From contig NZ_BAABDH010000035.1 in assembly GCF_039539525.1 (NCBI RefSeq), positions 1-64,000 on the forward strand: a stretch of 64,000 nucleotides of DNA, given 5' to 3'. The notes beneath the pieces are model-generated. The model was not told where the DNA came from. It did not search any database and was given only the letters and a program-made list of their open reading frames with translations. Made by a program: the position numbers and the translations under genes. Source of the stretch: Hymenobacter algoricola. GTDB lineage: Bacteria; Bacteroidota; Bacteroidia; Cytophagales; Hymenobacteraceae. Below are positions 26,802 to 36,905 of the stretch, piece by piece; the stretch's first letter is position 1; each line of letters opens with the position of its first letter.

Positions 26802-27959
26802 ATGCGCTTTTTATATCCGCTACTGCTGGCTCTGGCTCTGCCTGCCCTGACCTGCGCTCAGACCAGTCCTCCCGGTCCCGACGACCCGGCAACGGCGGCC
26901 CCCGTGGCGCGCAAGACCAAGCCCAGCTTTATCCCGTTTCCCATTGTGTTTTCGCAGCCCGAAACCGGGCTGGGGTACGGGCTGGCGGTGCTGCCGGTGT
27001 GGCGCTTCGGCACCGACTCCACCGTGCGCAAGTCCAACGCTCGGCTGCTGGCGTGGCGCACCACCAAAAACCAGAGCCTGGTGCAGCTGACGCACAACGT
27101 CTTCACGCCCGGCGAACGGTTTCTGCTGACTGGTGAGGCAAGCAACTACTACAAGTTTCCCATCAACTATTACGGCTTCGGCCCCGGTACCAGCCTCGAC
27201 GATAAGTCCATCATCCAGTACAAGGTGCTCATCTTCAATGAGCGGGTACTGCGGCAGGTGCACCGCAACCTGTTTGTGGGCCTGCAGTACCGCGGCACGT
27301 ACCTGCGCGACGTGCAGGTGCTCAAAAATATCGACCAGGACACGCCCCAGCAGCGCCCTAGCCTGCTGCTGGCGCGTACTGCCCGGGAGTATGCCGAAGA
27401 CACGTTCATCTCGGGCCTCGGGCCTTCGCTGCTCTACGATGGCCGCGACAATATCCTGAGTACTTTCCGCGGCAATTACCTGGAGCTGAGCAGCTTTTTC
27501 AACGGCGGCGTGCTGGGCAGCGACTTCCGCTTCAGCCGCTTCCTGCTCGATGCCCGCCATTTTCACGCGCTGGATCAGGCGGGTAAAACCATTCTGGCGG
27601 CGCAGCTGGTCGGGCAGTTCCACGTGGGGACCGTGCCCTTTCGGGAGCTGGCCAACCTAGGCGGCGACAAAGTCCTGCGCGGCTACTACGAGGGCCGCTA
27701 CCGCGACCGGCAGCTGCTGGCCGTGCAGGCCGAGCTGCGCCGCAAGCTGATCGGACGCTTCAACGGGGTGGTATTTGGTGGCCTGGGGCAGGTCGGCAAC
27801 ACCGTAGCCGAGCTGGGCAAAAACAGCCTGAAAGCCAGCGGCGGGGCCGGCATCCGCTTCCAGTTCAACCGCGCCGACCGCCTCAACATCCGCTTCGACT
27901 ACGGCGTGGGCCGCGGAGGCTCTTCAGGTATCTACTTCAGCATTGGCGAGTCTTTTTAA
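26802..27959 (+). CDS. BamA/TamA-family-like outer-membrane barrel protein, copy 2
   Basis: 385 residues from the ATG at 26802, beginning with a signal peptide (MRFLYPLLLALALPALTCAQ). The barrel part is paralogous to the preceding gene, with the same order of motifs: KPSF.PFP, ETGLGYGLAVLPVWRFGTDS, LLYDGRDNILSTFRGNY, and the C-terminal RFDYGVGRGGSSGIYFSIGESF. The signal peptide and linker have diverged and the loops differ in length. 181 bases separate the two copies, with no visible terminator. No gene for a soluble partner is adjacent. Confidence 0.8.
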   Translation: MRFLYPLLLALALPALTCAQTSPPGPDDPATAAPVARKTKPSFIPFPIVFSQPETGLGYGLAVLPVWRFGTDSTVRKSNARLLAWRTTKNQSLVQLTHNVFTPGERFLLTGEASNYYKFPINYYGFGPGTSLDDKSIIQYKVLIFNERVLRQVHRNLFVGLQYRGTYLRDVQVLKNIDQDTPQQRPSLLLARTAREYAEDTFISGLGPSLLYDGRDNILSTFRGNYLELSSFFNGGVLGSDFRFSRFLLDARHFHALDQAGKTILAAQLVGQFHVGTVPFRELANLGGDKVLRGYYEGRYRDRQLLAVQAELRRKLIGRFNGVVFGGLGQVGNTVAELGKNSLKASGGAGIRFQFNRADRLNIRFDYGVGRGGSSGIYFSIGESF

Positions 27960-28081
27960 CTGGCTGCTGAAGAAGAATTTACTGTGTCAGTCAGCTTTTT
28001 TACGAGTCTGAGACGTCAATAGAGCCATTGGAAAGCTCCTCCGTACCATCCTGGCGGCCCGATTTGGCGTAAGGAGCAGGG

Positions 28082-29299
28082 ATGGAACACGTCTCCCCAC
28101 TACGCTTTCATGCCGCGCAGGAAGCTACCGCCGGCCTGGTTTCGCTCACGCCGTGGCGCATCATCACTCCGCCCCGGCGGAAGCTGCAGGCCGTGGTGAT
28201 AATTCCGGCCAAGGATGAGGCCGACCAGCTGCCCCAGACCCTGGCGGCCCTGGCCGCCCAGACCGATCTGGCCGGCTGCCCATTGGCCCCGGAAACGTAT
28301 GAGATTATCGTGCTGGCCAACAACTGCCACGATGAGACGGCGGCCGTCGCCCGGTACTTTGCGGCCCTGCATCCGGCGCTGGCGCTGCACGTGGCCGAAA
28401 TCATGCTGCCGCCGGCCGAGGCCCACGTAGGCCGCGCGCGGCGGCAGCTGATGGACGAAGCCTGCCGCCGGCTGGAATTTGTCGCCAGCGGACACGGCGT
28501 AATCCTGAGCACTGATGCCGATACCCGCGTGAGTCCTACCTGGGTGGCCGCGACGCTGGCCGAGCTGCGTACCCACCGCGCCGACGCCATCGGGGGGCGC
28601 ATTCTGACGCCGCGGGCCACGGGTAGTCCGGCCCAGCGCCGCTACCACCTGCGCGACACGGCCTACCGCCTGCTGCGCGCCCGCCTCGAAGACTTGATTG
28701 ACCCGACGGCCGCCGACCCCTGGCCGCGTCACCACCAGCACTTCGGGGCCAGCTTTGCCATTACGGCCCGGGCCTACCGGCGCGTCGGGGGGCTGCCGGC
28801 CGTCGCGTATCTGGAAGATGAAGCCCTGTACCAGGCGCTGTGCCGCCACGACCTGTGCGTGCGCCACAGTCCCGCCGTGCGCGTATTCACCTCCGACCGC
28901 CACGAGGGCCGCGTGGCAGTCGGGCTTTCGTGGCAGCTGCGGCAGTGGGCCGCCCTGCAGGAGCAGCAGCAGGAGCCGCTGGTAGAGGGCGCCTCCCAGC
29001 TCGTTGCTGACTGGCGGCTGCGCCGACAGCTGCGGCAGCTTTGGCAGCTGGCCTCGCAGCAGACGCCACTGCTGCCCGGCCTGCCGGCCAGTGCCCTGCA
29101 GGAGGCCGCCCGCCAGCTGGGACTGCTACCCATGAGCCTGGACCAGCAGCTGCGGCAAGCGGCTACGTTTGGCGGACTATGGCAGTGGGCTCAGCAACTA
29201 CGTGCCCAGGGCGCACCGGCCTGGCTGCCGGTGCCGTTGAGCCAGGCCACGGCCGAGCTGCGGCAGCAGGTGGCGGCGTGGGAAGCGGTAGCGGTTTAA
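28082..29299 (+). CDS. Family 2 glycosyltransferase
   Basis: 405 residues. The GT-A fold starts at about residue 36 with AVVIIPAKDEADQLPQTL. The metal/nucleotide-sugar Asp motif is STDADTRVSP (about 141-150) and the later acidic motif is YLEDEALYQAL. No transmembrane helix is evident, so it is probably cytoplasmic or peripheral. A good ribosome binding site (AAGGAG) lies before the ATG, which is unusual in this window. The gene converges on, and overlaps by 4 bases, the NodS-like methyltransferase. With the next three genes it forms a likely functional set. The sugar donor and acceptor are unknown. Confidence 0.85.
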   Translation: MEHVSPLRFHAAQEATAGLVSLTPWRIITPPRRKLQAVVIIPAKDEADQLPQTLAALAAQTDLAGCPLAPETYEIIVLANNCHDETAAVARYFAALHPALALHVAEIMLPPAEAHVGRARRQLMDEACRRLEFVASGHGVILSTDADTRVSPTWVAATLAELRTHRADAIGGRILTPRATGSPAQRRYHLRDTAYRLLRARLEDLIDPTAADPWPRHHQHFGASFAITARAYRRVGGLPAVAYLEDEALYQALCRHDLCVRHSPAVRVFTSDRHEGRVAVGLSWQLRQWAALQEQQQEPLVEGASQLVADWRLRRQLRQLWQLASQQTPLLPGLPASALQEAARQLGLLPMSLDQQLRQAATFGGLWQWAQQLRAQGAPAWLPVPLSQATAELRQQVAAWEAVAV

Positions 29300-29895
29300 G
29301 CTTTTTCCAGCATATCAAGCCGGTAGGTTTCGTGGCGCTGCCCGCTTAGGTGACGCAACGGACCCGCGGGACCCGCCTGCCGCAGGAAGAACTCGTGAAC
29401 CTCAGCCCCGGTGAGCGGGTAGTCGTGCACAATGGGGGTCCAGTGCACCAGCAGCAGCTGGCCGCCGGGCGCCAGGGCCGCCAGCAGCAGCAGCGCCGTG
29501 CGCTCCAGGTCCGGTAGCGCCCAGTAGTAGCCGACTTCCGACAGCACAATCAAATCGAAGCGCGCCCCGGCGGGAAACTCGGCCGGAAGGCTCATGCGCT
29601 GAAACTCCACCTGGGGCAAGAACCGGCACCGTTCCCGGGCCCGGACCAGCGGAGCCTCGGCCACATCAACAGCCAGCAGGTGCCCGCAGCGCGGAGCCAG
29701 CTGCTCGGTGAGCACGCCCAGCGAGCAACCGATTTCAAAGGCTTGCGGGTAGCTCGGGTTGGTCAGCGCCCCGATGGTGGTGGCGTATTTTCCTTGCTCG
29801 TAAGCACTGGTTTCGAAGTTCCACGGGTCCTGATTGGCGCGGTACACGGCGTCAAAATAGCTGGGGGGCAGCGTGTGGGGCTGGTTCTGATTCAT
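29296..29895 (-). CDS. NodS-like SAM-dependent methyltransferase
   Basis: 199 residues from the ATG at 29895, chosen because the sequence then begins in the NodS style (PPSYFDAVYRANQDPWNFETSAYEQGKYATTI). SAM motif I is FEIGCSLGVLTEQLA and the post-I acidic residue is in LLAVDVAEAPL; LIVLSEVGYYW is the motif IV region. NodS of rhizobia N-methylates the amino group of deacetylated chitooligosaccharide. A similar amino-sugar N-methylation is a fair inference here because a PIG-L deacetylase precedes it by 52 bases on the same strand. The acceptor is not known. Confidence 0.85.
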   Translation of the reverse strand: MNQNQPHTLPPSYFDAVYRANQDPWNFETSAYEQGKYATTIGALTNPSYPQAFEIGCSLGVLTEQLAPRCGHLLAVDVAEAPLVRARERCRFLPQVEFQRMSLPAEFPAGARFDLIVLSEVGYYWALPDLERTALLLLAALAPGGQLLLVHWTPIVHDYPLTGAEVHEFFLRQAGPAGPLRHLSGQRHETYRLDMLEKA

Positions 29896-29947
29896 GGCGA
29901 AAGGCTGGTGGGAGGGCAGGAAGAAAGAATCCGCAGGAACCGGCTGG

Positions 29948-30706
29948 CTACCGGGGGCTGGATTCCGCTGCTTCCAGGTACACCTCAAACGGCTGGGCAA
30001 AATGAGCGAGCATAGCTGCGGACAGCTGAAAACCGGTTGGGTCATCGTCGATTACCGCCGTGAGCTGGGAGCGGTGGGCGGCAATGGCCTGCTGCTTCAC
30101 GTCGAGCACGGGGGTAATATCGAGCCGCCAGCCGCGTACCTCGCCGGGCTGGGGCAGCTCGGCCGCCGCCGCCCGCTCCCAGGCCCAGACCACGTACTCC
30201 ACCACGCGCGGCGGGGTAGGCAAGCCGGCGCAGGCGGCCCCAACCAGCTGGCTGGTAGCGCGGTGGTCGGGGTGAGGGTCACGCCGCCAGGGCACCAGGA
30301 CGGTTTGGGGACGCTGGGCGGTCAGATGCTCCCGAAGCCGGGCCACTGCGGCCGCAAAGCCCGCCGCCCCGGTGGTGGGCACTCCCCCGTCGGGCAGGTT
30401 CAGGTGTAGCGTCGACTGGGAGTCAACTCCCAGAATCAGCAGCGCGTCCCGCAGCTCCGCCGCCCGCAGGGCCTGCCGGGCCGGGGGCGGAAACCGGCGG
30501 GAGTTTGGGTGCGACATGGTGCCGTCGCTCACCAGCACCGTACTGACGGGTTGGCCGGCCTGCCGCAGCAGCGCCAGCAGTCCGCCGCAGCCCAACGACT
30601 CATCATCGGGGTGAGGGGCCACCACGACGGTAGCGCCCAGGGAGGCCGCAAAGCCCGGGGGCAGCAGGGGAAAATCAGCGAATTGGAAGGGGGCAGCCTT
30701 AAGCAT
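29948..30706 (-). CDS. PIG-L family deacetylase
   Basis: 252 residues from the ATG at 30706. The zinc site is present as APHPDDESLGCGG (H32, D34, D35) and the second motif as DPHPDH in the middle of the chain. Enzymes of this family (PIG-L, MshB, BshB) remove the acetyl group from N-acetylglucosamine conjugates. The start overlaps the end of the acyl-CoA dehydrogenase-like gene by 8 bases, so the two are translationally coupled. In some bacteria PIG-L and SAM-methyltransferase domains occur fused in one protein, which supports a joint pathway with the next gene. Confidence 0.9.
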   Translation of the reverse strand: MLKAAPFQFADFPLLPPGFAASLGATVVVAPHPDDESLGCGGLLALLRQAGQPVSTVLVSDGTMSHPNSRRFPPPARQALRAAELRDALLILGVDSQSTLHLNLPDGGVPTTGAAGFAAAVARLREHLTAQRPQTVLVPWRRDPHPDHRATSQLVGAACAGLPTPPRVVEYVVWAWERAAAAELPQPGEVRGWRLDITPVLDVKQQAIAAHRSQLTAVIDDDPTGFQLSAAMLAHFAQPFEVYLEAAESSPR

Positions 30707-31901
30707 TCCAGAGCGAATGAGCGGGAGTAGGGTGTGCGAGCACAAAGCGGCCGGCGTCGGCTACGGCGGCATCGGGGGCGGGCTGCCGCAGGTAATGGGT
30801 CAGGTCGCGGTGCAGGCGCTCGAAGGGCTCGGGGCGCAGCAGGCCCCGGGCGCCCACGCACCGCTCCGCCAGCTGCAGGGTGCGCAGGCAGATTTCCTCA
30901 ATGGCAGTGCGCATCAGGTTGGCGTAGGCAATGGTGGCGGCGACGTCGGCTTCGGCCGCCGGGCGGGTGGCGTGGTCGGCGGCCCCGCGCAGCCACAGGT
31001 TGCCGCTTTCGACCAGCATCGCCATTTCGCCGAGGCGCATTTTCTGGTACGGATCATCCAGGCGGCCCAGGTCGCGCAGGAAGCGGCGGGTTTCGTCGAA
31101 CACCGCTTCGGCGGCCCCCAGCTGCACGGCGGCAAACCGGATGGCCCCGCCGCTGAACCACGGCTGCTGATAGTAGGCCCCGGGCGGACCCAGCAGGTCC
31201 TGGGGCCCAATTTCAGCCCCGGTCAAATCGACGCGGAAGCTGGCGGTGGCGCGCATCCCCAGCGGCTTCCAGAACGAGGCGTCCAGCGTGGGAAGCTGCT
31301 CATCGGCCGGCAGAATGAACATCTGCCAGCCGCCATCGGGCAGGGCGCCGGTGATGAGCGGGCGCGTAAGGTGGCCGGCCCCGGAGCCGAAGGTTTTGCT
31401 GCCCCGGAGCCGGAACCGGCCTTCGGGAAGCGGCTCCAGATGCACGCCGTCCTGCGCTTCCGTGTTCCAGACGCCGAACAACCGGCCCTGGCGCGCGTCT
31501 GCGGCCCAGCGCTGCACCTGCGCGGGCTGCCCAAAGCGCTGGGTTAGCTGTAAGGCATTCAGATGACCTTCGTACACCCGGCCCACGGCCAGGTTGCCGC
31601 GTCCGAGGTGCTTGAGGGTGCGCAGCATGCTCAGCGTCTGGGGCGGGGCCAGCAGGCCGGCACCGCCCAGGGCTTGGCTGAGCGGGGCCGTGAGCAGGCC
31701 CGCGGCTCCCAGCCACTGAAACTCTTCGGTCGGGAACCCGCCTTCCTGGTCGGTCAGCGCGGCCTGCGCCGCCAACCGGCCGGCCAGCGCCGCGGCGGCT
31801 TCTTCGGGAGTAGGAGCCGCCAGCATTTCCGGTAGCCGATCAGGGACGGGAGTAGCGGCTGCGGCCGCTGTTTCGGCCGCGAAATATTCCAGCAAGGACA
31901 T
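30699..31901 (-). CDS. Acyl-CoA dehydrogenase-like protein
   Basis: 400 residues with the acyl-CoA dehydrogenase three-part layout: an N-terminal helical domain, a middle beta domain (GVWNTEAQDGV, SKTFGSGAGHL, PLGMRATASFRVDL) and a C-terminal helical domain (MAMLVESGNLWLRGAAD, CVGARGLL). The usual enzyme oxidises a thioester alpha-beta bond with FAD. The middle segment after SK has lost some standard residues and the catalytic Glu is not obvious, so the substrate may not be a simple acyl-CoA. It is the first gene of the minus-strand run with PIG-L and the methyltransferase. A 196-base divergent region to purH holds its promoter. Confidence 0.82.
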   Translation of the reverse strand: MSLLEYFAAETAAAAATPVPDRLPEMLAAPTPEEAAAALAGRLAAQAALTDQEGGFPTEEFQWLGAAGLLTAPLSQALGGAGLLAPPQTLSMLRTLKHLGRGNLAVGRVYEGHLNALQLTQRFGQPAQVQRWAADARQGRLFGVWNTEAQDGVHLEPLPEGRFRLRGSKTFGSGAGHLTRPLITGALPDGGWQMFILPADEQLPTLDASFWKPLGMRATASFRVDLTGAEIGPQDLLGPPGAYYQQPWFSGGAIRFAAVQLGAAEAVFDETRRFLRDLGRLDDPYQKMRLGEMAMLVESGNLWLRGAADHATRPAAEADVAATIAYANLMRTAIEEICLRTLQLAERCVGARGLLRPEPFERLHRDLTHYLRQPAPDAAVADAGRFVLAHPTPAHSLWNA

Positions 31902-32030
31902 AGAAGAAAGGAAAAGAGGAGCGGGCTAGTTGATTTTTCAGGCCCCGAAAACGCCAGGCCCGGGTATACTACTACGTACGACTTTGGGGACGCGGTTGGT
32001 GGCAGCATAACAATTCGGTAATACGACGCG

Positions 32031-32062
32031 TTGGGTGCCCGGCGGGGAGGTGGCTACCTTCG
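32031..32062 (+). promoter_or_regulatory. Putative promoter of purH
   Basis: TTG at 32031-32033, a 21-base spacer and TACCTTCG at 32055-32062 resemble the Bacteroidota promoter, with one -7 mismatch. The purH ATG is 35 bases downstream. Confidence 0.5.
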
Positions 32063-32097
32063 TGCGTCCCAATCGTCCCGTTTAACCCCTTCTTGCC

Positions 32098-33630
<1,533 letters not shown>

Positions 33631-33665
33631 TGGCTGAGACGGAGGCGGTGACAAACCGGATAGTG

Positions 33666-33673
33666 TATATTTG
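33666..33673 (+). promoter_or_regulatory. Bacteroidota -7 box before the small membrane protein
   Basis: TATATTTG matches TAnnTTTG exactly and lies 41 bases before the GTG start. No TTG is seen at the -33 position. Confidence 0.5.
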
Positions 33674-33714
33674 ATAATCCTGTTCTTTCCTCAACCTCTG
33701 TCGTCTGCCCTGTT

Positions 33715-33951
33715 GTGAAATCAAGCCAGCCTGAAATTCTGCTGTATGCCATGGGCACCCTGCTGGTGATGAGTGGGGCCTTTGTGCGCATCAGCCATCT
33801 GACCAGCGCCACTGTAGGCTTCACGCTCCTGTTCGCGGGGCTCTTGCTGGGCAGCGTAGGCAAGCTGCTGACTTTCAGGCGCAAGCGGCAGCTGCAGGCG
33901 CGCAATCGGGAGTTGGAGGCTGAGCTGGCAGCCTTACGGGGCAAGTCATAA
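33715..33951 (+). CDS. Small membrane protein with C-terminal coiled coil
   Basis: 78 residues from a GTG start; an in-frame ATG 12 codons later is possible. Two hydrophobic helices (about 8-24 and 34-50) are followed by a basic stretch (FRRKRQLQARN) and a short Glu/Leu coiled coil. It resembles the many small two-helix proteins of Bacteroidota, but no named family is recognised. It has its own promoter and terminator between purH and mreB. Confidence 0.7.
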   Translation: MKSSQPEILLYAMGTLLVMSGAFVRISHLTSATVGFTLLFAGLLLGSVGKLLTFRRKRQLQARNRELEAELAALRGKS

Positions 33952-33978
33952 AGCGGCCGCCGCCATTGCCCTTGATTC

Positions 33979-34021
33979 AGCAGAAAGCCCTGACGCACGC
34001 GTTGCGTCAGGGCTTTCTGCT
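33979..34021. terminator. Strong bidirectional terminator
   Basis: AGCAGAAAGCCCTGACGCA (33979-33997) and its exact complement (34003-34021) form a 19-bp stem with a five-base loop. It lies 28 bases after the small membrane protein gene. Confidence 0.85.
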
Positions 34022-34046
34022 TTCACAACTCTTGGCTCATTGTCCG

Positions 34047-34080
34047 GGACGGATTGCGTCGCTTCGCTCGCAATGACAGC
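34047..34080. repeat. Short palindromic intergenic element
   Basis: ATTGCG (34053-34058) and CGCAAT (34069-34074) enclose TCGCTTCGCT. The block reads GGACGGATTGCGTCGC...CGCAATGACAG, the style of a dispersed intergenic repeat. Only one copy is in this window. Confidence 0.45.
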
Positions 34081-34136
34081 GCTCCGGCCCACGGCTTGGC
34101 CCGTATTCTACCGGCTGCGCTTCGCGGAAACTTGCG

Positions 34137-34144
34137 TACTTTTG
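34137..34144 (+). promoter_or_regulatory. Bacteroidota -7 box before mreB
   Basis: TACTTTTG matches TAnnTTTG exactly and lies 55 bases before the mreB ATG. No convincing TTG -33 element was found. Confidence 0.55.
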
Positions 34145-34199
34145 CGCCCACTTTGCACGGGCTCCAGTTGAGCTCCTCCTCCTAACCAGCCGCTACTCA

Positions 34200-35225
34200 A
34201 TGGGTTTCTTCAACTTCCTTACCAGCGACATCGCCATTGACCTGGGGACGGCCAATACGCTCATTATCCACAACGGCATCATCGTCGTGGACGAGCCGAG
34301 CATCATCGCCAAAGACCGCACAACGAACAAGGTAATTGCCGTGGGCCGGCAGGCGCAGCAGATGCACGAGAAGACCCACGACAACATCAAAACCATCCGG
34401 CCCCTGAAAGACGGCGTGATTGCCGACTTCCACGCCGCCGAGGAGATGATCAAGGGCATGATCAAGATGATCGACACCCGTCGTCGTCTGTTTCAGCCCT
34501 CCCACCGCATGGTTATCTGCATTCCCTCGGGCATCACCGAAGTGGAAAAGCGCGCTGTGCGTGACAGCGCCGAGCACGCCGGGGCCAAGGAAGTCTGGAT
34601 GATTCAGGAGCCCATGGCCGCCGCCATCGGCATCGGCATCGACGTGGAGCAGCCCGTGGGCTCGATGATTATCGACATCGGGGGCGGCACCACCGAAATT
34701 GCGGTTATTGCCCTGTCGGGCATCGTCTGCGACCAGTCCATCAAGACGGCCGGGGACGTGTTCAACCAGGATATCCTCGACTACATGCGCCGGCAGCACA
34801 ACCTGCTGATCGGGGAGCGCAGCGCCGAGCGGATCAAGATTGAAGTGGGCGCGGCCCTGACCGAGCTGGACGTCACTCCGCCCGACTTCGAGGTGCGCGG
34901 CCGCGACCTGATGACCGGCATTCCGAAGGTTATCAAGGTCACGTCCTCCGAGATTGCCATTGCCCTGGATAAGTCGGTGGCCAAGATCGAGGAAGCCGTG
35001 CTCAAGGCCCTGGAAATCTCGCCGCCCGAGCTGTCGGCCGACATCTACGAAAACGGCATTCACCTGACCGGCGGCGGCGCCCTGCTCCGCGGCCTCGACA
35101 AGCGCCTGGCCGCCAAAACCAAGCTGCCGATTCACATTGCCGACGACCCGCTGCGGGCCGTAGTGCGCGGCACGGGCAAAGCCATCAACGACCTGCAGGC
35201 CTTCAAGGGCGTTTTGCTTACATAA
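34200..35225 (+). CDS. mreB: Rod-shape determining actin homologue MreB
   Basis: 341 residues with the actin-fold phosphate loops: IDLGTANTLI near the N-terminus, the second phosphate loop in IIDIGGGTTEIAV (about 158-170), and the adenosine motif LTGGGALLRGLD. The N-terminal FNFLTSDIAIDLGTANT is the classic MreB start. It polymerises under the inner membrane and guides side-wall peptidoglycan synthesis with MreC, MreD, PBP2 and RodA, all encoded immediately downstream. An inverted-repeat element separates it from mreC. Confidence 0.98.
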   Translation: MGFFNFLTSDIAIDLGTANTLIIHNGIIVVDEPSIIAKDRTTNKVIAVGRQAQQMHEKTHDNIKTIRPLKDGVIADFHAAEEMIKGMIKMIDTRRRLFQPSHRMVICIPSGITEVEKRAVRDSAEHAGAKEVWMIQEPMAAAIGIGIDVEQPVGSMIIDIGGGTTEIAVIALSGIVCDQSIKTAGDVFNQDILDYMRRQHNLLIGERSAERIKIEVGAALTELDVTPPDFEVRGRDLMTGIPKVIKVTSSEIAIALDKSVAKIEEAVLKALEISPPELSADIYENGIHLTGGGALLRGLDKRLAAKTKLPIHIADDPLRAVVRGTGKAINDLQAFKGVLLT

Positions 35226-35332
35226 TTCTGAATGCTGAATTATGAATTCTGAATTGGAAGTGCTCCGCGCTGACTTCATCACCGCGTCTGCTTAGTTTCC
35301 GATTCAGAATTCAGCATTCATAATTCAGAGTT
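35224..35332. repeat. AATTC-rich inverted repeat between mreB and mreC
   Basis: The left arm (35224-35256) is built from CTGAATTATGAATTCTGAATT-like words. The right arm (35301-35332) is largely its reverse complement, with one small insertion. The centre (about 44 bases) is ordinary GC-rich sequence. The element is far more AT-rich than the flanks and starts at the mreB stop. A related element follows rodA at 40133. It may form a large hairpin in the mre transcript. Confidence 0.75.
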
Positions 35333-35337
35333 ACCCC

Positions 35338-36267
35338 ATGAGAAACCTCTTCACTTTCCTTTTCCGCTACCGGGGCGTCCTGGTGTTCGGGCTATTGGAA
35401 GTGCTGAGTCTGATCCTGCTGGTCCGCAACAGCAACTACCACGGCGCGGCTTTCTACAACTCCTCCAACGCCTACGTGGGGCAGGTGCTCGACTGGCGCA
35501 CCCGCATCTACGACTACTTCCGGCTGGTGCAGGTAAACCAGGGGCTGGTGGCCGAAAATGCGGCGCTGCGCCAGCAGCTCTACCCGGCCGACACTGCCAG
35601 CCGCGTGGCCGCTACGCTGCCCGTGAGTCCGGACAGCGCCACCCAGGCCCGGCTGAGCCAGAGCGGCCGTCCCGACTCCTTGCTGCTCGGGCAGCAGCAG
35701 ATTCCGGCCCGCGACCCGGATTATCCACTGATTCCGGCCCGGGTTATCAACAATTCACTCCGCAATGTGGATAACTACCTCACCCTGAACGTCGGGACAC
35801 TTGATGGGGTGAAGCCCGGTATGGGCGTACTGGCCGCCGCCGGGGTGGTGGGCCGCGTCAAGGTGAGCAGTGAGCATTATGCCACCGTCACGTCGGTGCT
35901 GCACTCCAAGACCTCGATTTCGGCCAAGATTGCGCGCGACAATACCTTCGGCAGCATCAAGTGGCTCGGCGACGACCCCACCCACGTGCTGCTCGACTAC
36001 ATTCCGCGGCAGAACAAGCTCGTGCTCGGCGACACCGTGGTGACGTCAGGCTACAACGCCATTTTCCCGGAAGGCATCCGCATCGGCCTTATCGATTCCT
36101 TCGTGAAGGAGCCCGACAAGAACTTCTGGACCGTGCGGGTACGGCTGGCCGTCGATTTTACCAAGCTGACCTACGTGTACGTCGTCACGAGCCGGCCCAA
36201 GATGGAGCGCGACACCGTGGAGACGCGCGCGGGGGTGAAGCCGGAAGGGGAGGAGGTGCGGCCATGA
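35338..36267 (+). CDS. mreC: Rod-shape determining protein MreC
   Basis: 309 residues. An N-terminal transmembrane helix (about 12-30) is followed by a coiled coil (about 60-85) and the beta-rich periplasmic MreC core (IPARVINNSLRNVDNYLTLNVG..DGVKPGMGVL, VTSVLHSKTSISAKIAR, GDTVVTSGYNAIFPEGI). MreC links MreB to PBP2 and stimulates the elongasome. The stop overlaps the mreD start (ATGA). The C-terminal tail is acidic and not conserved. Confidence 0.95.
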   Translation: MRNLFTFLFRYRGVLVFGLLEVLSLILLVRNSNYHGAAFYNSSNAYVGQVLDWRTRIYDYFRLVQVNQGLVAENAALRQQLYPADTASRVAATLPVSPDSATQARLSQSGRPDSLLLGQQQIPARDPDYPLIPARVINNSLRNVDNYLTLNVGTLDGVKPGMGVLAAAGVVGRVKVSSEHYATVTSVLHSKTSISAKIARDNTFGSIKWLGDDPTHVLLDYIPRQNKLVLGDTVVTSGYNAIFPEGIRIGLIDSFVKEPDKNFWTVRVRLAVDFTKLTYVYVVTSRPKMERDTVETRAGVKPEGEEVRP

Positions 36268-36788
36268 GGGAAGTCGGCGTGATCCTGATTCAGCTGCTGC
36301 GGCTGGCCTTCTACGTGGCCGTGCACGTGTTCCTGATTAGCAAGCTGGTGCTGTTCGATCTGGGCTGGTGCTTTTTCTACCTGGGCTTTCTGCTGTTTCT
36401 GCCCATTGCCACGCCCATCGTGGTGCAGCTGGTGCTGGGCTTTGTGTTGGGGCTGAGCATGGATCTGTTCTACGACACCGGCGGCGTGCACGCGGCGGCG
36501 GCCGTGCTGCTGGCGTTTCTGCGGCCCTGGGTGCTGCGCCTGCTCACGCCCCGCGACGGCTACGACGCCGCCGACTCGGTGAACGTGCACCAGATGGGCG
36601 GGCAGTGGTTTGTGGTGTACCTGGGGCTGCTGGTCGTTATCCACCACGCGGCTTTCTTCCTGCTCGAGCTGGGCTCGTTCCGCGCCTTTGGCCTCACGCT
36701 GGTCAAAATAGGGGCCAGCACCCTGTTTACGGGCCTCACGCTGCTGATTGTGCAGCTGCTGTTTTTTCCCTCCCGCCGCACCCGGTAA
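36264..36788 (+). CDS. mreD: Rod-shape determining protein MreD
   Basis: 174 residues, about five transmembrane helices, with the family segments LGWCFFYLGFLLFLP and LVLGFVLGLSMDLFYDTGGVHAAAAVLLAFLRP (GLSMDLF.dT.G.HA). MreD is the polytopic partner of MreC in the elongation machine. The start is set by the ATGA overlap with mreC. PBP2 follows after 117 bases with its own -7 box. Confidence 0.92.
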   Translation: MREVGVILIQLLRLAFYVAVHVFLISKLVLFDLGWCFFYLGFLLFLPIATPIVVQLVLGFVLGLSMDLFYDTGGVHAAAAVLLAFLRPWVLRLLTPRDGYDAADSVNVHQMGGQWFVVYLGLLVVIHHAAFFLLELGSFRAFGLTLVKIGASTLFTGLTLLIVQLLFFPSRRTR

Positions 36789-36847
36789 TCGGCTCGGACT
36801 GGTTCGGCGGCCGGCCCGGCATACGCCAATAAACCTGCGCGTCGTTG

Positions 36848-36855
36848 TATCTTTG
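36848..36855 (+). promoter_or_regulatory. Bacteroidota -7 box before mrdA
   Basis: TATCTTTG matches TAnnTTTG exactly and lies 50 bases before the TTG start of mrdA, so PBP2 and RodA can be transcribed apart from mreBCD. Confidence 0.55.
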
Positions 36856-36905
36856 CTACTCCGGCCGCGGGGCCGCAGTACGTTTATCCTCAGTTCTTTC
36901 TCGCT

